A stretch of DNA of 45,901 nucleotides, from contig CAOJDT010000007.1 in the NCBI GenBank assembly GCA_948433295.1, positions 1 through 45,901 on the forward strand. The letters are read 5' to 3'. This DNA comes from an uncultured bacterium (GTDB lineage: Bacteria; Cyanobacteriota; Vampirovibrionia; Gastranaerophilales; Gastranaerophilaceae). Numbering within the stretch: the stretch's first letter is position 1; each line of letters opens with the position of its first letter. Shown here one piece after another: positions 17,679-25,947 of this stretch. Position numbers and translations under genes: made by a program. Below the pieces are notes generated by a model. That model was not told the DNA's origin and did no database searches. It was given only the letters and a program-made list of their open reading frames with translations.

Positions 17679-18455
17679 ATGTACTTTTGGGATAAACGTA
17701 AAACAGGATTTACACTGGCTGAGGTATTGATAACATTAGGGATAATCGGGGTTGTTGCAGCGATGACTCTGCCTGCGCTTATACAAAAACAGCAGGAGAA
17801 AGCAACGGTTGTCAGACTAAAAAAAGCCTATTCAATACTTTCTCAGGCTTATATGTTTGCGGTGCAAGAATACGGTACGCCGGATACATGGGGAATGAGC
17901 GGGAAACAACCAATTTACGATGATAAAGGTCAAATTACCGGGTATGATTCGTCAGGAATTGAACTTGAAAGAGCTATTTTGACAAAATTTATGAAGGGGC
18001 AAAAATGCAATTCTGTATTTGAATGTTTTTCCGGTAATGTAACAGTTATGAATTTAGCAAAAACTGTCGATAATAAGAAATTGGACTTAAAAGCACATCC
18101 TGTTTTCGCATTAAACGATGGCACCGTTATTCTGTTTGGAAGTGTATTCTCTCCAAATTGTACCAGAATGGATTTAAAACCGAATGCTTGCTCTGATATA
18201 TTGGTTCTCTGGCCTGATAAAAAGGGGCAGATAATACGCGGGATTAATGATTTTATGTTTTTTCTGACAAAAGACGGTATAGTACCGCATGGGAGAGAAG
18301 CTTCTCCTGTATTTCCGTTTGAGACACACTGTAGTCTAACCTCAACCAATAGAAATAATGGTCATGGGTGCACTGCATGGGTACTCTACAACGGAAATAT
18401 GGATTATCTGCATTGCAGCGGATTGTCTTGGAACGGTAAGAAAAAGTGTAAATAA
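17679..18455 (+). CDS. Pseudopilin-like protein with N-terminal methylation motif (copy A)
   Basis: Type IV pilin/type II secretion pseudopilin family. The leader MYFWDKRKTG ends in the prepilin peptidase site G|FTLAEV, followed by the hydrophobic helix LITLGIIGVVAAMTLPALI and a globular domain with six or so cysteines. 258 residues. The mature N-terminus is nearly identical to three other pseudopilins in the window, but the C-terminal part is different: it lacks their shared C-T-x-L-I ... YP-x-K ending. No assembly ATPase or prepilin peptidase is nearby. ATG 17679 follows AAGGAGGG. Confidence 0.9.
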   Translation: MYFWDKRKTGFTLAEVLITLGIIGVVAAMTLPALIQKQQEKATVVRLKKAYSILSQAYMFAVQEYGTPDTWGMSGKQPIYDDKGQITGYDSSGIELERAILTKFMKGQKCNSVFECFSGNVTVMNLAKTVDNKKLDLKAHPVFALNDGTVILFGSVFSPNCTRMDLKPNACSDILVLWPDKKGQIIRGINDFMFFLTKDGIVPHGREASPVFPFETHCSLTSTNRNNGHGCTAWVLYNGNMDYLHCSGLSWNGKKKCK

Positions 18456-18478
18456 ATTTAACATAGTGCAAAATTTTT

Positions 18479-18502
18479 GTGACTGATATATAATAAAGTC
18501 AC
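18479..18502 (+). promoter_or_regulatory. glgC -10 box inside an inverted repeat
   Basis: Inverted repeat GTGACT-N12-AGTCAC whose spacer contains TATAAT (18489-18494), a good -10 for glgC, whose ATG is 35 bp downstream. No good -35 box is seen. The layout suggests that a dimeric repressor could cover the -10, or that the promoter needs an activator. Confidence 0.5.
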
Positions 18503-18528
18503 GAGGTTTATTATATAAAGGAGAAAAA

Positions 18529-19764
18529 ATGTCCATAGATGATGCACTTGTTATGATTTTGGCAGGCGGAGAAGGAAAAAGATTGCTTCCGTTAACTCAG
18601 GATAGAGCAAAACCTGCTGTTCCTTTTGGCGGAAGATATAGAATTATAGACTTTGTTTTGAATAATTTTATTAACTCGGGATTTTTCAAAATAAAAGTTT
18701 TGACTCAATATAAATCAGACTCGCTAAATAAACATATTACGCGCGGTTGGGCATTGTCGCCTTTCTTAAATCAATTTGTTGATTTGGCTCCTGCGCAGAT
18801 GAGAACAGGACTTGATTGGTATAGAGGAACTGCGGACGCGATTTATCAGAATGTTTTCCATATTAAAGATGAAGATCCAGATTATGTTTGCATTTTTGGC
18901 GGAGACCATGTTTATAAAATGGATGTTTCACAAATGTTGAATTACCATAAATTAAAAGGTGCAGATTTAACTATCTCGGCGATTCCTATTCCGATAGAAG
19001 AGGCTTCAGAGTTCGGTATTATTGAAGTTGATGATAATTGGAAACTCATTAATTTTGTAGAAAAACCACAAAATAAACCTAAATCAATCCCGGGACATCC
19101 TGACAAATGTCTTGCTTCAATGGGTAATTATATTTTTAATAAAGATATACTTTTAGATGCGTTGGATGAAGATGAAAAAATTGAAAAATCCAGTCACGAT
19201 TTCGGGAAAAATGTTATTCCTATGCTTTTGAATGAAGGCAAATCCATTTATATCTATAATTTTGCCGATAATGAATTCCCAGGAATTACAGACGCCGAAC
19301 GCGGATACTGGAGAGATGTGGGAAGTATTGATGCATATTGGCAGGCAAATATGGATTTGTTGGATTCAAATCCTGAACTGAATCTTTATTCAAAAGATTG
19401 GCCTATCAGAACATTTAATTACAACTACCCGCCTGCAAAATTTATCTGGCAGGAAGGTGACAGAGTCGGTATGGCTACAAATTCTATGGTCTCTGAAGGC
19501 TGCGTTGTATCAGGCGGAAGTATTTCTAAATGTATTCTTTCGCCAAAAGTGCGTATAAACAGTTATTCTCAGGTTTACGAATCCATATTGATGGAAAATG
19601 TTGATGTAGGACGTTATTCAAGAATTAAGCGTGCCATTATTGACAAGAATGTGAAGATACCGCCTAATACAAGAATAGGCTACGACAGAGAAGAAGACCT
19701 TCGCCGCGGCTTCCATGTTTCTCCGAATGGGGTAACTGTTGTGCCTAAGGGAGCTATTCTTTAA
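18529..19764 (+). CDS. glgC: Glucose-1-phosphate adenylyltransferase
   Basis: Makes ADP-glucose from glucose-1-phosphate and ATP, the committed step of bacterial glycogen synthesis. 411 residues. The nucleotidyltransferase loop [24 protein letters not shown] appears at the N-terminus (in two parts, about residues 13-36), then [23 protein letters not shown], and the sugar-phosphate region FGIIEVDD...FVEKP. The C-terminal left-handed beta helix carries the allosteric site; effector type cannot be judged by eye. No other glycogen gene is adjacent. AAAGGAG ribosome site. Confidence 0.96.
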   Translation: MSIDDALVMILAGGEGKRLLPLTQDRAKPAVPFGGRYRIIDFVLNNFINSGFFKIKVLTQYKSDSLNKHITRGWALSPFLNQFVDLAPAQMRTGLDWYRGTADAIYQNVFHIKDEDPDYVCIFGGDHVYKMDVSQMLNYHKLKGADLTISAIPIPIEEASEFGIIEVDDNWKLINFVEKPQNKPKSIPGHPDKCLASMGNYIFNKDILLDALDEDEKIEKSSHDFGKNVIPMLLNEGKSIYIYNFADNEFPGITDAERGYWRDVGSIDAYWQANMDLLDSNPELNLYSKDWPIRTFNYNYPPAKFIWQEGDRVGMATNSMVSEGCVVSGGSISKCILSPKVRINSYSQVYESILMENVDVGRYSRIKRAIIDKNVKIPPNTRIGYDREEDLRRGFHVSPNGVTVVPKGAIL

Positions 19765-19812
19765 AATTTGTTTGATGTAGTATTACTTATGCAAAAGATT
19801 ATGTAAATATTT

Positions 19813-19845
19813 CTTAAAATTACCGTTTTTTTCGGCAATTTTAAG
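19813..19845. repeat. Hairpin between glgC and the next gene
   Basis: Thirteen-base arms CTTAAAATTACCG and CGGCAATTTTAAG (one A-C mismatch) around a loop of seven T. It lies 48 bp after the glgC stop. There is no T run after the 3' arm, so it is a weak terminator candidate at best; mRNA 3'-end stabilisation is another possibility. Confidence 0.5.
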
Positions 19846-19877
19846 CCTTCATACTCTTTATTGATTTGGGTAGTAAT

Positions 19878-20411
19878 ATGGTGTCAACAAATCTAATATC
19901 ACAAATATCTTTTGGAAATTCGTTTGCCTCAAAAGCAAGTTCTATTGGTAAACGTATATATGATGCCATACCTAATTTTAATCCTATTGCGAATGAGAAG
20001 ACTATAGAACGTATAGCCAAATTCGGTAAAAAATGTTCATCCGCAGAACAAAGACTGATTTTGGGTGCGACAGCTATTGTAATGCAGCCTGCCATTGACG
20101 CCCGTAACAAAAGTGTTGACGAAAAAACCCGAAAAGTTTCTGTTGCAAGAACTATAGCTAAGGTTATTGCAGGTACATTAACCGGTTTTGCCATAAGAAA
20201 GGCCTGTATTAAAGCTATGGATTTGAAGATGTTTAAACCTTCAAATTACACAAAAGTAACCAAGGACGCATTTGATCAGTATAAAAACGCAATGGGAACC
20301 ATTGTTGCCCTGGTCGTTATGATGTTTACAAACTTTCTTATAGACGCACCGTTTACCAAATTTCTTACAAACCTAATGATTGACGAAGGTTCGGGAGGTA
20401 AAAAGAAATGA
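19878..20411 (+). CDS. Hypothetical membrane protein with ISFG tag (177 aa)
   Basis: Not a recognised family. I prefer ATG 19878 over the upstream TTG 19866: neither has a strong ribosome site, but ATG gives the start MVSTNLISQISFGNS, placing the ISFG tag at residues 10-13, the usual location in the tagged set. Hydrophobic segments: LILGATAIVMQPAID near 60-75, a weaker one near 92-108, and IVALVVMMFTNFLIDAPF near 142-158. The motif MQPAIDARNKSVDE resembles in position the QPIN motif of the 562/561-residue paralogues. Overlaps the next gene by 4 bp (ATGA). Confidence 0.78.
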   Translation: MVSTNLISQISFGNSFASKASSIGKRIYDAIPNFNPIANEKTIERIAKFGKKCSSAEQRLILGATAIVMQPAIDARNKSVDEKTRKVSVARTIAKVIAGTLTGFAIRKACIKAMDLKMFKPSNYTKVTKDAFDQYKNAMGTIVALVVMMFTNFLIDAPFTKFLTNLMIDEGSGGKKK

Positions 20412-21088
20412 AAACTCCCGATTTGATGAAAAATTTTGGTCAAGTTACAGCGAAGAAGTTTGGCGCGTTCAAAAACGTCATACTTGAAAAATATGGTGAA
20501 CAACCTGGGACCATGCTTGTTCATACAGGAGTTCTGGGTTGGATTCTTTCGTCATTGGCGCAGGTTGGTGCGGTTGTTGTGAATGACAAAATTCCATCTG
20601 AACAAAAAGCTTTTTTAATTCCGCAAGAAATTGCCGATGCTGCTATTAATATTGTTTCTTTTTACGTTGTGACCAATTCTGTTAAAAGCCTTGCTTCAAA
20701 ACTGGTAAAAAGCGGAAAGCTTACAACTCCTAAGATAATGGAGCATTTGAAAAAAACAGGTTTGAAATTACCTAAAAAAGGCGAAAATGTTTCACCTGTA
20801 GGAAAATGGGATTTCGATATAACTAAACTTGCGAATTATGATGAAATTTCAGACCATTTTAAGTCTTTTAAAAACGGAGTGGACGTTGGTGCGAGTCTTT
20901 TAGGCTCAATCGCCTCTTGCAATCTTATTACACCTGTTTTGCGGAATGAATATGCTTCTAAACAACAAAAAAATGCTATATCAAGAATGCACAATAAGCA
21001 GCTTCAAAATCTTGAGGCACCATGCGGCATATCTATGGCAGAATTTCAGAATAGAGCTTATTCAAAAAGCTTTGGATTAAAAATTTAG
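20408..21088 (+). CDS. Hypothetical membrane-associated protein (226 aa)
   Basis: Not recognised. Coupled by an ATGA overlap to the tagged protein upstream, so the two are probably co-expressed and may act together. Hydrophobic segments: MLVHTGVLGWILSSLAQVGAVV near 37-58, INIVSFYVVTNSV near 80-95, and GASLLGSIASCNLITPVL near 160-178. Between them is a Lys-rich region. Its stop overlaps the convergent anti-sigma gene by 12 bp, so no terminator separates them. Confidence 0.8.
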   Translation: MKTPDLMKNFGQVTAKKFGAFKNVILEKYGEQPGTMLVHTGVLGWILSSLAQVGAVVVNDKIPSEQKAFLIPQEIADAAINIVSFYVVTNSVKSLASKLVKSGKLTTPKIMEHLKKTGLKLPKKGENVSPVGKWDFDITKLANYDEISDHFKSFKNGVDVGASLLGSIASCNLITPVLRNEYASKQQKNAISRMHNKQLQNLEAPCGISMAEFQNRAYSKSFGLKI

Positions 21089-21628
21089 TAAGTTAATTAT
21101 TCCTATAAGCATAAAAATCATGATACATGCAAAAATTCCTACAAGTTTATGAAAAGCATGTTTATCTGTTTTGTTCATATTTGTATCTAATTTTTCCATT
21201 GTTTTTTTTGCGAAGTCGAATTTTAAATCATTTTTTGTTCTGTTGAATGATGAGTACAAAAGTTGTTTGAACGCGAAAACTTCTTCAAGATCTTTTCTTG
21301 CAAGCGGATTTGAAATTGCTATTTTTTTTATTTTGATATTTTCGTTGTCGCTTAATTCATTATCAATATATGCTGACAAATTCGCTTTGAATTTTTCATA
21401 TTGCGGCGTTTTGTATTCGTTGATGTCAGCGGGTTCTGATTCATTTATTTTATTTGTAATTTCTGAAAAGTTTTCTAAAATTCGTTTTAATTTTAGATAT
21501 TTATCCTGACATTTCGGACAGGAGTTTAAATGTTCACGAACACCAATACTGAGCTTTTTATCCAATTTATTTTCTATATAAAAGGTCAATAGAGTGATGA
21601 CCTGATTACAAGTTAATTCGTATTGCAT
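21077..21628 (-). CDS. Anti-sigma factor with zinc-finger-like domain and C-terminal membrane anchor
   Basis: 183 residues from ATG 21628, which has GGAGATAAA directly upstream; an earlier TTG (21643) overlaps the ribosome site and is unlikely. The N-terminal part has Cys7 and the H-x3-C-x2-C motif HLNSCPKC (His33, Cys37, Cys40) of zinc-finger anti-sigma proteins. A second similar helical module without cysteines follows (near residues 75-130), then a single C-terminal helix LVGIFACIMIFMLIGIINLL. It lies directly downstream of the sigma gene, its probable target; the topology suggests an inner-membrane anchor with the binding domain in the cytoplasm. Confidence 0.85.
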   Translation of the reverse strand: MQYELTCNQVITLLTFYIENKLDKKLSIGVREHLNSCPKCQDKYLKLKRILENFSEITNKINESEPADINEYKTPQYEKFKANLSAYIDNELSDNENIKIKKIAISNPLARKDLEEVFAFKQLLYSSFNRTKNDLKFDFAKKTMEKLDTNMNKTDKHAFHKLVGIFACIMIFMLIGIINLLNF

Positions 21629-21639
21629 TTTATCTCCTT

Positions 21640-22239
21640 TCAAATATATGATTTTAAACCGTCTTGCAGTTTTAATCTTGCACGTGAAATTCTGGACTTT
21701 ACCGTACCGACGCTTGAATTTGTAGCTTCTGCAATTTCTTCGTAAGTTAGCCCCTGCAGTTCCCTTAGTACAATTGCAATTCTAAATTGTTCGGGGAGTT
21801 CTCTTATAGCGTCTTTGATAATTTTTTCCAATTCTGCAGATATGCACCGTTCGGAAGGTTTGCATTTTTTATCGGGAATAATTGATTTCAACGAAAAATT
21901 ATTATCATCATTAGTTTCTTCATCCATAGAAACCATATCCGGTTTACGTGCGTTTTTTCTCAGTTCATCGTAAAACAGATTTGTAACGATATGATTAAGC
22001 CAGCTTTTAAAGTGTTTAGGGTTCTTTAGTGTATGAATATTTTTTGCTACACGAAGTAGAGCTTCCTGCGTTAAGTCTGCAACATTCTCTCTCTTTTTCG
22101 TGAGATAGGAAAATGTTGCAAATACATTTTTTTGTTCGCGCCTGATTAATTCTTCAAGCGCTTTAAAATCATTTTGTTGTGATAAAACGACCAGTTCTTC
22201 AAGGGTCATTTTTCGGTATTGAAGCTTATTGGCAGGCAT
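21640..22239 (-). CDS. RNA polymerase sigma-70 family factor, ECF-like
   Basis: 199 residues from ATG 22239 (GTG one codon upstream is also possible). Region 2: LIRREQKNVFATFSYL, ADLTQEALLRVAKNI and HFKSWLNHIVTNLFYDELRK. Region 4: AIRELPEQFRIAIVLREL and LTYEEIAEATNSSVGTVKSR with the helix-turn-helix. No region 3 is evident, as in ECF factors. It is followed directly by its anti-sigma factor. The leader has a small hairpin (22251-22267) that includes part of the AAGGAG ribosome site. Target promoters cannot be stated. Confidence 0.93.
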   Translation of the reverse strand: MPANKLQYRKMTLEELVVLSQQNDFKALEELIRREQKNVFATFSYLTKKRENVADLTQEALLRVAKNIHTLKNPKHFKSWLNHIVTNLFYDELRKNARKPDMVSMDEETNDDNNFSLKSIIPDKKCKPSERCISAELEKIIKDAIRELPEQFRIAIVLRELQGLTYEEIAEATNSSVGTVKSRISRARLKLQDGLKSYI

Positions 22240-22250
22240 CACAAAATCTC

Positions 22251-22267
22251 CTTACTCAAATAGTAAG
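22251..22267 (-). promoter_or_regulatory. Leader hairpin overlapping the sigma-factor ribosome binding site
   Basis: Inverted repeat CTTACT-CAAAT-AGTAAG. On the transcript strand the 3' arm AGTAAG runs straight into GAG, so the AAG of AAGGAG would be paired. A 10-bp palindrome CCTTATAAGG lies further upstream at 22303-22312. Either could tune expression; both are inference from sequence only. Confidence 0.35.
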
Positions 22268-22339
22268 AAATATTTTGTACTAATTGCTCACGCTAAAATA
22301 TACCTTATAAGGGTTATCTTATTTTGTGAAAGATTAGAA

Positions 22340-23581
22340 TTACTCGGCGCTAATGTATCCTCGAAGAGCCGTATGTGCCGCAACATAAGGGGAAGCAAGA
22401 TATATGAATCCGTTTACATTGCCCATTCTACCCTGAAAGTTTCTGTTTTGAGTTGCAAGACAAACTTCTCCGTCAGCCAGAGTACCTGCGTGAACACCAA
22501 CGCAAGGTCCGCAGCCCGGTGGAAGTATTGTTGCGTTAGCTTCTACAAATGTTTTAATAAGTCCTTCTTCAAGCGCTTGAATATAAACATCTTTTGACGC
22601 CGGACAGATAAGCATTCTTACATCAGGGTTTACGGTTTTTCCTTTAAGAATATCTGCAACAATACGTAAATCTTCAATTCTGCCGTTTGTACATGTTCCG
22701 ACAAAAACCTGATTAACTTTTACATCCTTTAATTCGGAAGCAAGCTTTGTGTTATCTACCGTATGTGGGCAAGATACCGTATGGTCTATATCTTCAGCAT
22801 TAATTTTAATTATACGTTCGTAAACCGCGTCGCTGTCAGGTTTGAGAGAACGGAATTTATCCTCACGACCGCGAGATTTTAAGAATTCTTTTGTCTTTTC
22901 ATCTGCAACAAATAGTCCTGCCTTAGCACCGGCTTCAACAGCCATATTTGCAAGTGTAAAACGTTCTGACATAGACATGTTTTCGATTGTATCTCCGCAG
23001 AATTCAAGTGCTTTATAAGTTGCGCCGTCTGCACCTATCATGCCAATCAAATGTAACATCAAATCTTTAGAACAAATTCCTTTTTTGAATTTACCTGTTA
23101 CTTCAACTTTAAAAGTTGCGGGAACTTTTAACCATGTTTTACCAAGAGCCATCGCAACCGCAATATCAGTTGAGCCCATGCCTGTTGCAAAAGCACTGAG
23201 GGCGCCTGATGTACAGGTATGTGAGTCTGCGCCGACAAGAATTTCGCATGGATTTACGAAAGTTTCGATTAATCTCTGGTGGCAGACACCTGCTCCTACA
23301 TCAGATAAAATTGCTCCGTATTCTTTTGAAAATTCTCTTAATACAGTGTGTGTATTTGATAATTCTTTTCTTGGGCTCGGTGAAGCATGGTCAATAAATA
23401 AAATACTTCTTTCAGGATTTTTTAATTTGGGAATTCCTAACTTTTTGAACTCCTGAACGGTTAAAGGTCCTGTTCCATCCTGAACTGCTGCTACATCAAC
23501 GTTTGCAATAACCAGTTCTCCTGCGTGAACTTCTTTACCTGCGTGTTCTGAAATTATTTTTTCCGCTAAAGTCATTCCCAT
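22340..23581 (-). CDS. leuC: 3-isopropylmalate dehydratase large subunit (LeuC/HacA type)
   Basis: Aconitase-family dehydratase large subunit, 413 residues, the short form shared by prokaryotic LeuC2 and homoaconitase. The 4Fe-4S ligands are Cys297 in VGTCTNGR and Cys357, Cys360 in PPGCGPCVG. Substrate-site motifs GADSHTCTSGALSAFATGMGSTD are present. The small subunit (LeuD) and LeuB are not in the window; a synthase of the isopropylmalate/homocitrate family lies 1 kb away on the same strand. Substrate could be isopropylmalate, citramalate or homocitrate. ATG 23581 has GGAG upstream. Confidence 0.88.
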   Translation of the reverse strand: MGMTLAEKIISEHAGKEVHAGELVIANVDVAAVQDGTGPLTVQEFKKLGIPKLKNPERSILFIDHASPSPRKELSNTHTVLREFSKEYGAILSDVGAGVCHQRLIETFVNPCEILVGADSHTCTSGALSAFATGMGSTDIAVAMALGKTWLKVPATFKVEVTGKFKKGICSKDLMLHLIGMIGADGATYKALEFCGDTIENMSMSERFTLANMAVEAGAKAGLFVADEKTKEFLKSRGREDKFRSLKPDSDAVYERIIKINAEDIDHTVSCPHTVDNTKLASELKDVKVNQVFVGTCTNGRIEDLRIVADILKGKTVNPDVRMLICPASKDVYIQALEEGLIKTFVEANATILPPGCGPCVGVHAGTLADGEVCLATQNRNFQGRMGNVNGFIYLASPYVAAHTALRGYISAE

Positions 23582-23621
23582 ATAAATATCTCCTTTTTCT
23601 TTATAATATCACAAAAAGAGA

Positions 23622-24296
23622 TTATAATTTATGCGGATAATCTTTTTTGAATTCAAAACCGTCTTTCATAATAAGTGATGTACAATACTGTGGTGAATTC
23701 ATGCAACGTCTGCGAGCCTGTTCACGGTCATCGATTGAGACGTATCCCCACGGGCAAAGTTTTTGGTTTTGCGATAAACAATGTGTTCTATAAGTAGCAG
23801 GACATATCAAAAAACTAAAAATGTCTCGGCCGTGCGAATTCGGTTGTTTATGTCCGTTTGTATCATAAAGAAAATGTGCACAATTTCCGTTATCAAAGTA
23901 AAACGTTGAGCCGTCTGCCAGATAGACTTCAATCTGATCTGCCTGTCCGTTTTCATCTTGAGATTCTTTAGGATTTTTGTCGATTTTGGTGTATTTAATA
24001 TACGGCTCTATGTATCTGTTAAAATATTCCAGAGCTAATTTATTTTGTTCATCTGCGATAATAATATTATCCTCATCTAAAGCCATATCTTTTTTATCCC
24101 AATCAACAGAGGGACCGTTATCATTTTCGGAAAATAATATTGCTTGGCTCATCATACTGTAGAATTTTTTTAATCTTGATGAAGCTTCATGTTTTTTGTA
24201 ATTCTGTATCAGCGCGGGCATAGTTAATGCTGCAACAATACCGATGATGCCTAGTGTAACTAAGACTTCTGCGAGAGTAAAGCCAAAATTTTTCAT
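23622..24296 (-). CDS. Pseudopilin-like protein (copy B)
   Basis: 224 residues. Very short leader MKNFG then FTLAEVLVTLGIIGIVAALT, the prepilin peptidase site plus hydrophobic helix. The soluble part has six cysteines and ends CTSLIMKDGFEFKKDYPHKL, related to the endings of copies C and D. AGGAGG ribosome site. Divergent from a small XRE regulator; a 21-bp palindrome lies between them. No poly-G cassette precedes this copy. Confidence 0.9.
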   Translation of the reverse strand: MKNFGFTLAEVLVTLGIIGIVAALTMPALIQNYKKHEASSRLKKFYSMMSQAILFSENDNGPSVDWDKKDMALDEDNIIIADEQNKLALEYFNRYIEPYIKYTKIDKNPKESQDENGQADQIEVYLADGSTFYFDNGNCAHFLYDTNGHKQPNSHGRDIFSFLICPATYRTHCLSQNQKLCPWGYVSIDDREQARRRCMNSPQYCTSLIMKDGFEFKKDYPHKL

Positions 24297-24313
24297 ATAC
24301 CTCCTTTGTATTA

Positions 24314-24334
24314 ATGTAAGGTGATATCTTACAT
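24314..24334. promoter_or_regulatory. 21-bp palindrome between pseudopilin B and the XRE regulator
   Basis: Perfect inverted repeat ATGTAAG-GTGATAT-CTTACAT. It sits 18 bp upstream of the pseudopilin start and 33 bp upstream of the XRE gene, the place expected for an operator of a dimeric helix-turn-helix repressor. Binding by the XRE protein is inference. Confidence 0.55.
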
Positions 24335-24366
24335 ATTTAATTATATTATTGTTGCAAAATATAAAT

Positions 24367-24576
24367 ATGTCAAGACTTATATTTCTGGGACAAAATATAA
24401 AAAAATACCGTAAGGCAAAAAAACTTTCTCAAAATAAATTAGCCGAGATGATTGATTTGTCCAGAGAACATCTTGCCTGTATCGAGACAGGCAAGGAATA
24501 TATAAGCTTAAGGAAACTTTTTTTGATTGCAGATGTTCTTGAAGTTTCTTTAAAAGATTTTATAGATTTTGATTAA
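24367..24576 (+). CDS. Small XRE-family helix-turn-helix regulator (69 aa)
   Basis: Single HTH domain of the Cro/CI type: LGQNIKKYRKAKKLSQNKLAE, then MIDLSREHLACIETGKEYIS and LRKLFLIADVLEVSLKDFID. ATG 24367 chosen; a TTG at 24349 would add six residues. There is no obvious ribosome site. It is divergent from pseudopilin B and converges on the synthase gene. Probably a DNA-binding repressor of its own and/or the pilin promoter. Confidence 0.87.
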   Translation: MSRLIFLGQNIKKYRKAKKLSQNKLAEMIDLSREHLACIETGKEYISLRKLFLIADVLEVSLKDFIDFD

Positions 24577-24600
24577 CAGGATAAATTTATATAATCCTGT
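24576..24600. repeat. Inverted repeat between convergent genes
   Basis: ACAGGAT-N11-ATCCTGT, perfect 7-bp arms, spanning the gap between the XRE stop and the stop codon of the convergent synthase gene. No T run follows either arm, so it is not a standard terminator, though it could end or stabilise both transcripts. Confidence 0.4.
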
Positions 24601-25897
24601 GTGGTTTCGTAAGAACTTTTGCGTCAACGCGTTCTTTTATTGCACCCTGAGGTTCGTAGTAAGGTGAAACCGTCATGATTTTTGCAGCAATGTCAGGATA
24701 GTAATAAATAAATCTCAATTCGCTGGATGTCAATGGTTTTTGAGTATGAACGTTTGCGTAGCGTACGAGTTCAAGAATATTTCTGGCTTCATGTTCGTCT
24801 TTGAATTCCAGTTCAAGGTTATCGTATACGTTTCTGAAACCTTTGATTCCGCCGTATTCGCCTGTTGTAATCATTCTTCCTGTTTCGATAATTTCAGGTT
24901 CACCGCGTCCGAGTTCTTCATAATCGTAAAGTTCATAGTTTCTGCGGTCTTTTAATGCTCCGTCTGCGTGGATTCCTGATTCGTGCGCAAAAGCATTATC
25001 CCCAACTGCAGGCTGATTCATAGGAATCGGTACTCCGAATGCATAAGAAGTGTATTTTGCAAGCTGCCATGTTTTGCTTAAATCAATATTCGGATCGATA
25101 TGGTATTCGTTTCTAAATCCTGCGGATTTTGTTATTGCAAGGAGGCACGAAACCAAATCTGCGTTACCTGCACGTTCACCCATTCCGTTTATTGCGGTGT
25201 TAATATATGCATCAACTCCGGCGTCAATTGCGGCTTTCGCTCCCATTACGGAACACGCCGTTGCCATGCCTAAATCATTATGGTAGTGAAGTTCTATTGA
25301 CATGCCTGTTTCTTTTGCAATTTTATAAATTCTGTCATAAGCAGTTTTAGGATCTTCAAAACCAAGGGTATCGCAGTAGCGGAATCTTTGAGCGCCTGCT
25401 TTTTTTGCTTCTTTGGCAAATTTTATCAAATAATCAATATCACTTCTTGAGGCATCTTCTGCGTTAACCCCGATTCTTTCTGCTCCTTTTGAAACAGCGC
25501 ATCTTACGGCATCAGCGGTCATCGCAATTAAATCATTTGCAGATTTTTTGCCCTGATATTTTCCGTGAATCATTTGTTCCGAAGTTGATTGTGACAGATT
25601 GACGTTTTTTAGTTTAGGAACATTTTTGAAAGAAAGTTCAACGTCGCTGGCGATAGCACGCATCCAACCCGAAAGTTTTGTTGTTGAAATTACATTTCTT
25701 TCAACAAGTTCAAGGTTTCCGTTGAGGTAATTTATTTCGTGGGTGGTAGCCGGAAAACCGAATTCCGATTGTGAAATCCCCATTTCATCAAGCATGAGGT
25801 TAATGATTGTTTTTTGAAGTTTTGCCAGCCCGAGACGTGAAGTTTGCACACCGTCTCTGTTTGTTACATCCACAAAGTAAATTTTGTTTTCTTTCAT
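24587..25897 (-). CDS. Isopropylmalate/homocitrate/Re-citrate synthase family enzyme
   Basis: HMGL-like acyltransferase of 436 residues. The N-terminus FVDVTNRDGVQTS replaces the usual DTTLRDGEQ. The metal-binding HYHNDLGMA is present, as are GMGERAGNADL and the glycine-rich active-site loop region AFAHESGIHADG. It adds acetyl-CoA to a 2-oxo acid. The length and the HESGIHADG segment are those of NifV-like homocitrate synthases and Re-citrate synthases more than full-length LeuA, since the regulatory domain is missing. With leuC nearby it may serve leucine synthesis, or a route from oxaloacetate or 2-oxoglutarate. Which cannot be decided by eye. Confidence 0.85.
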   Translation of the reverse strand: MKENKIYFVDVTNRDGVQTSRLGLAKLQKTIINLMLDEMGISQSEFGFPATTHEINYLNGNLELVERNVISTTKLSGWMRAIASDVELSFKNVPKLKNVNLSQSTSEQMIHGKYQGKKSANDLIAMTADAVRCAVSKGAERIGVNAEDASRSDIDYLIKFAKEAKKAGAQRFRYCDTLGFEDPKTAYDRIYKIAKETGMSIELHYHNDLGMATACSVMGAKAAIDAGVDAYINTAINGMGERAGNADLVSCLLAITKSAGFRNEYHIDPNIDLSKTWQLAKYTSYAFGVPIPMNQPAVGDNAFAHESGIHADGALKDRRNYELYDYEELGRGEPEIIETGRMITTGEYGGIKGFRNVYDNLELEFKDEHEARNILELVRYANVHTQKPLTSSELRFIYYYPDIAAKIMTVSPYYEPQGAIKERVDAKVLTKPHRII

Positions 25898-25947
25898 TGT
25901 TGCTCCTTAGAATATCTGCGGTTTGCAGAATTTATGCAAAGTAATAT

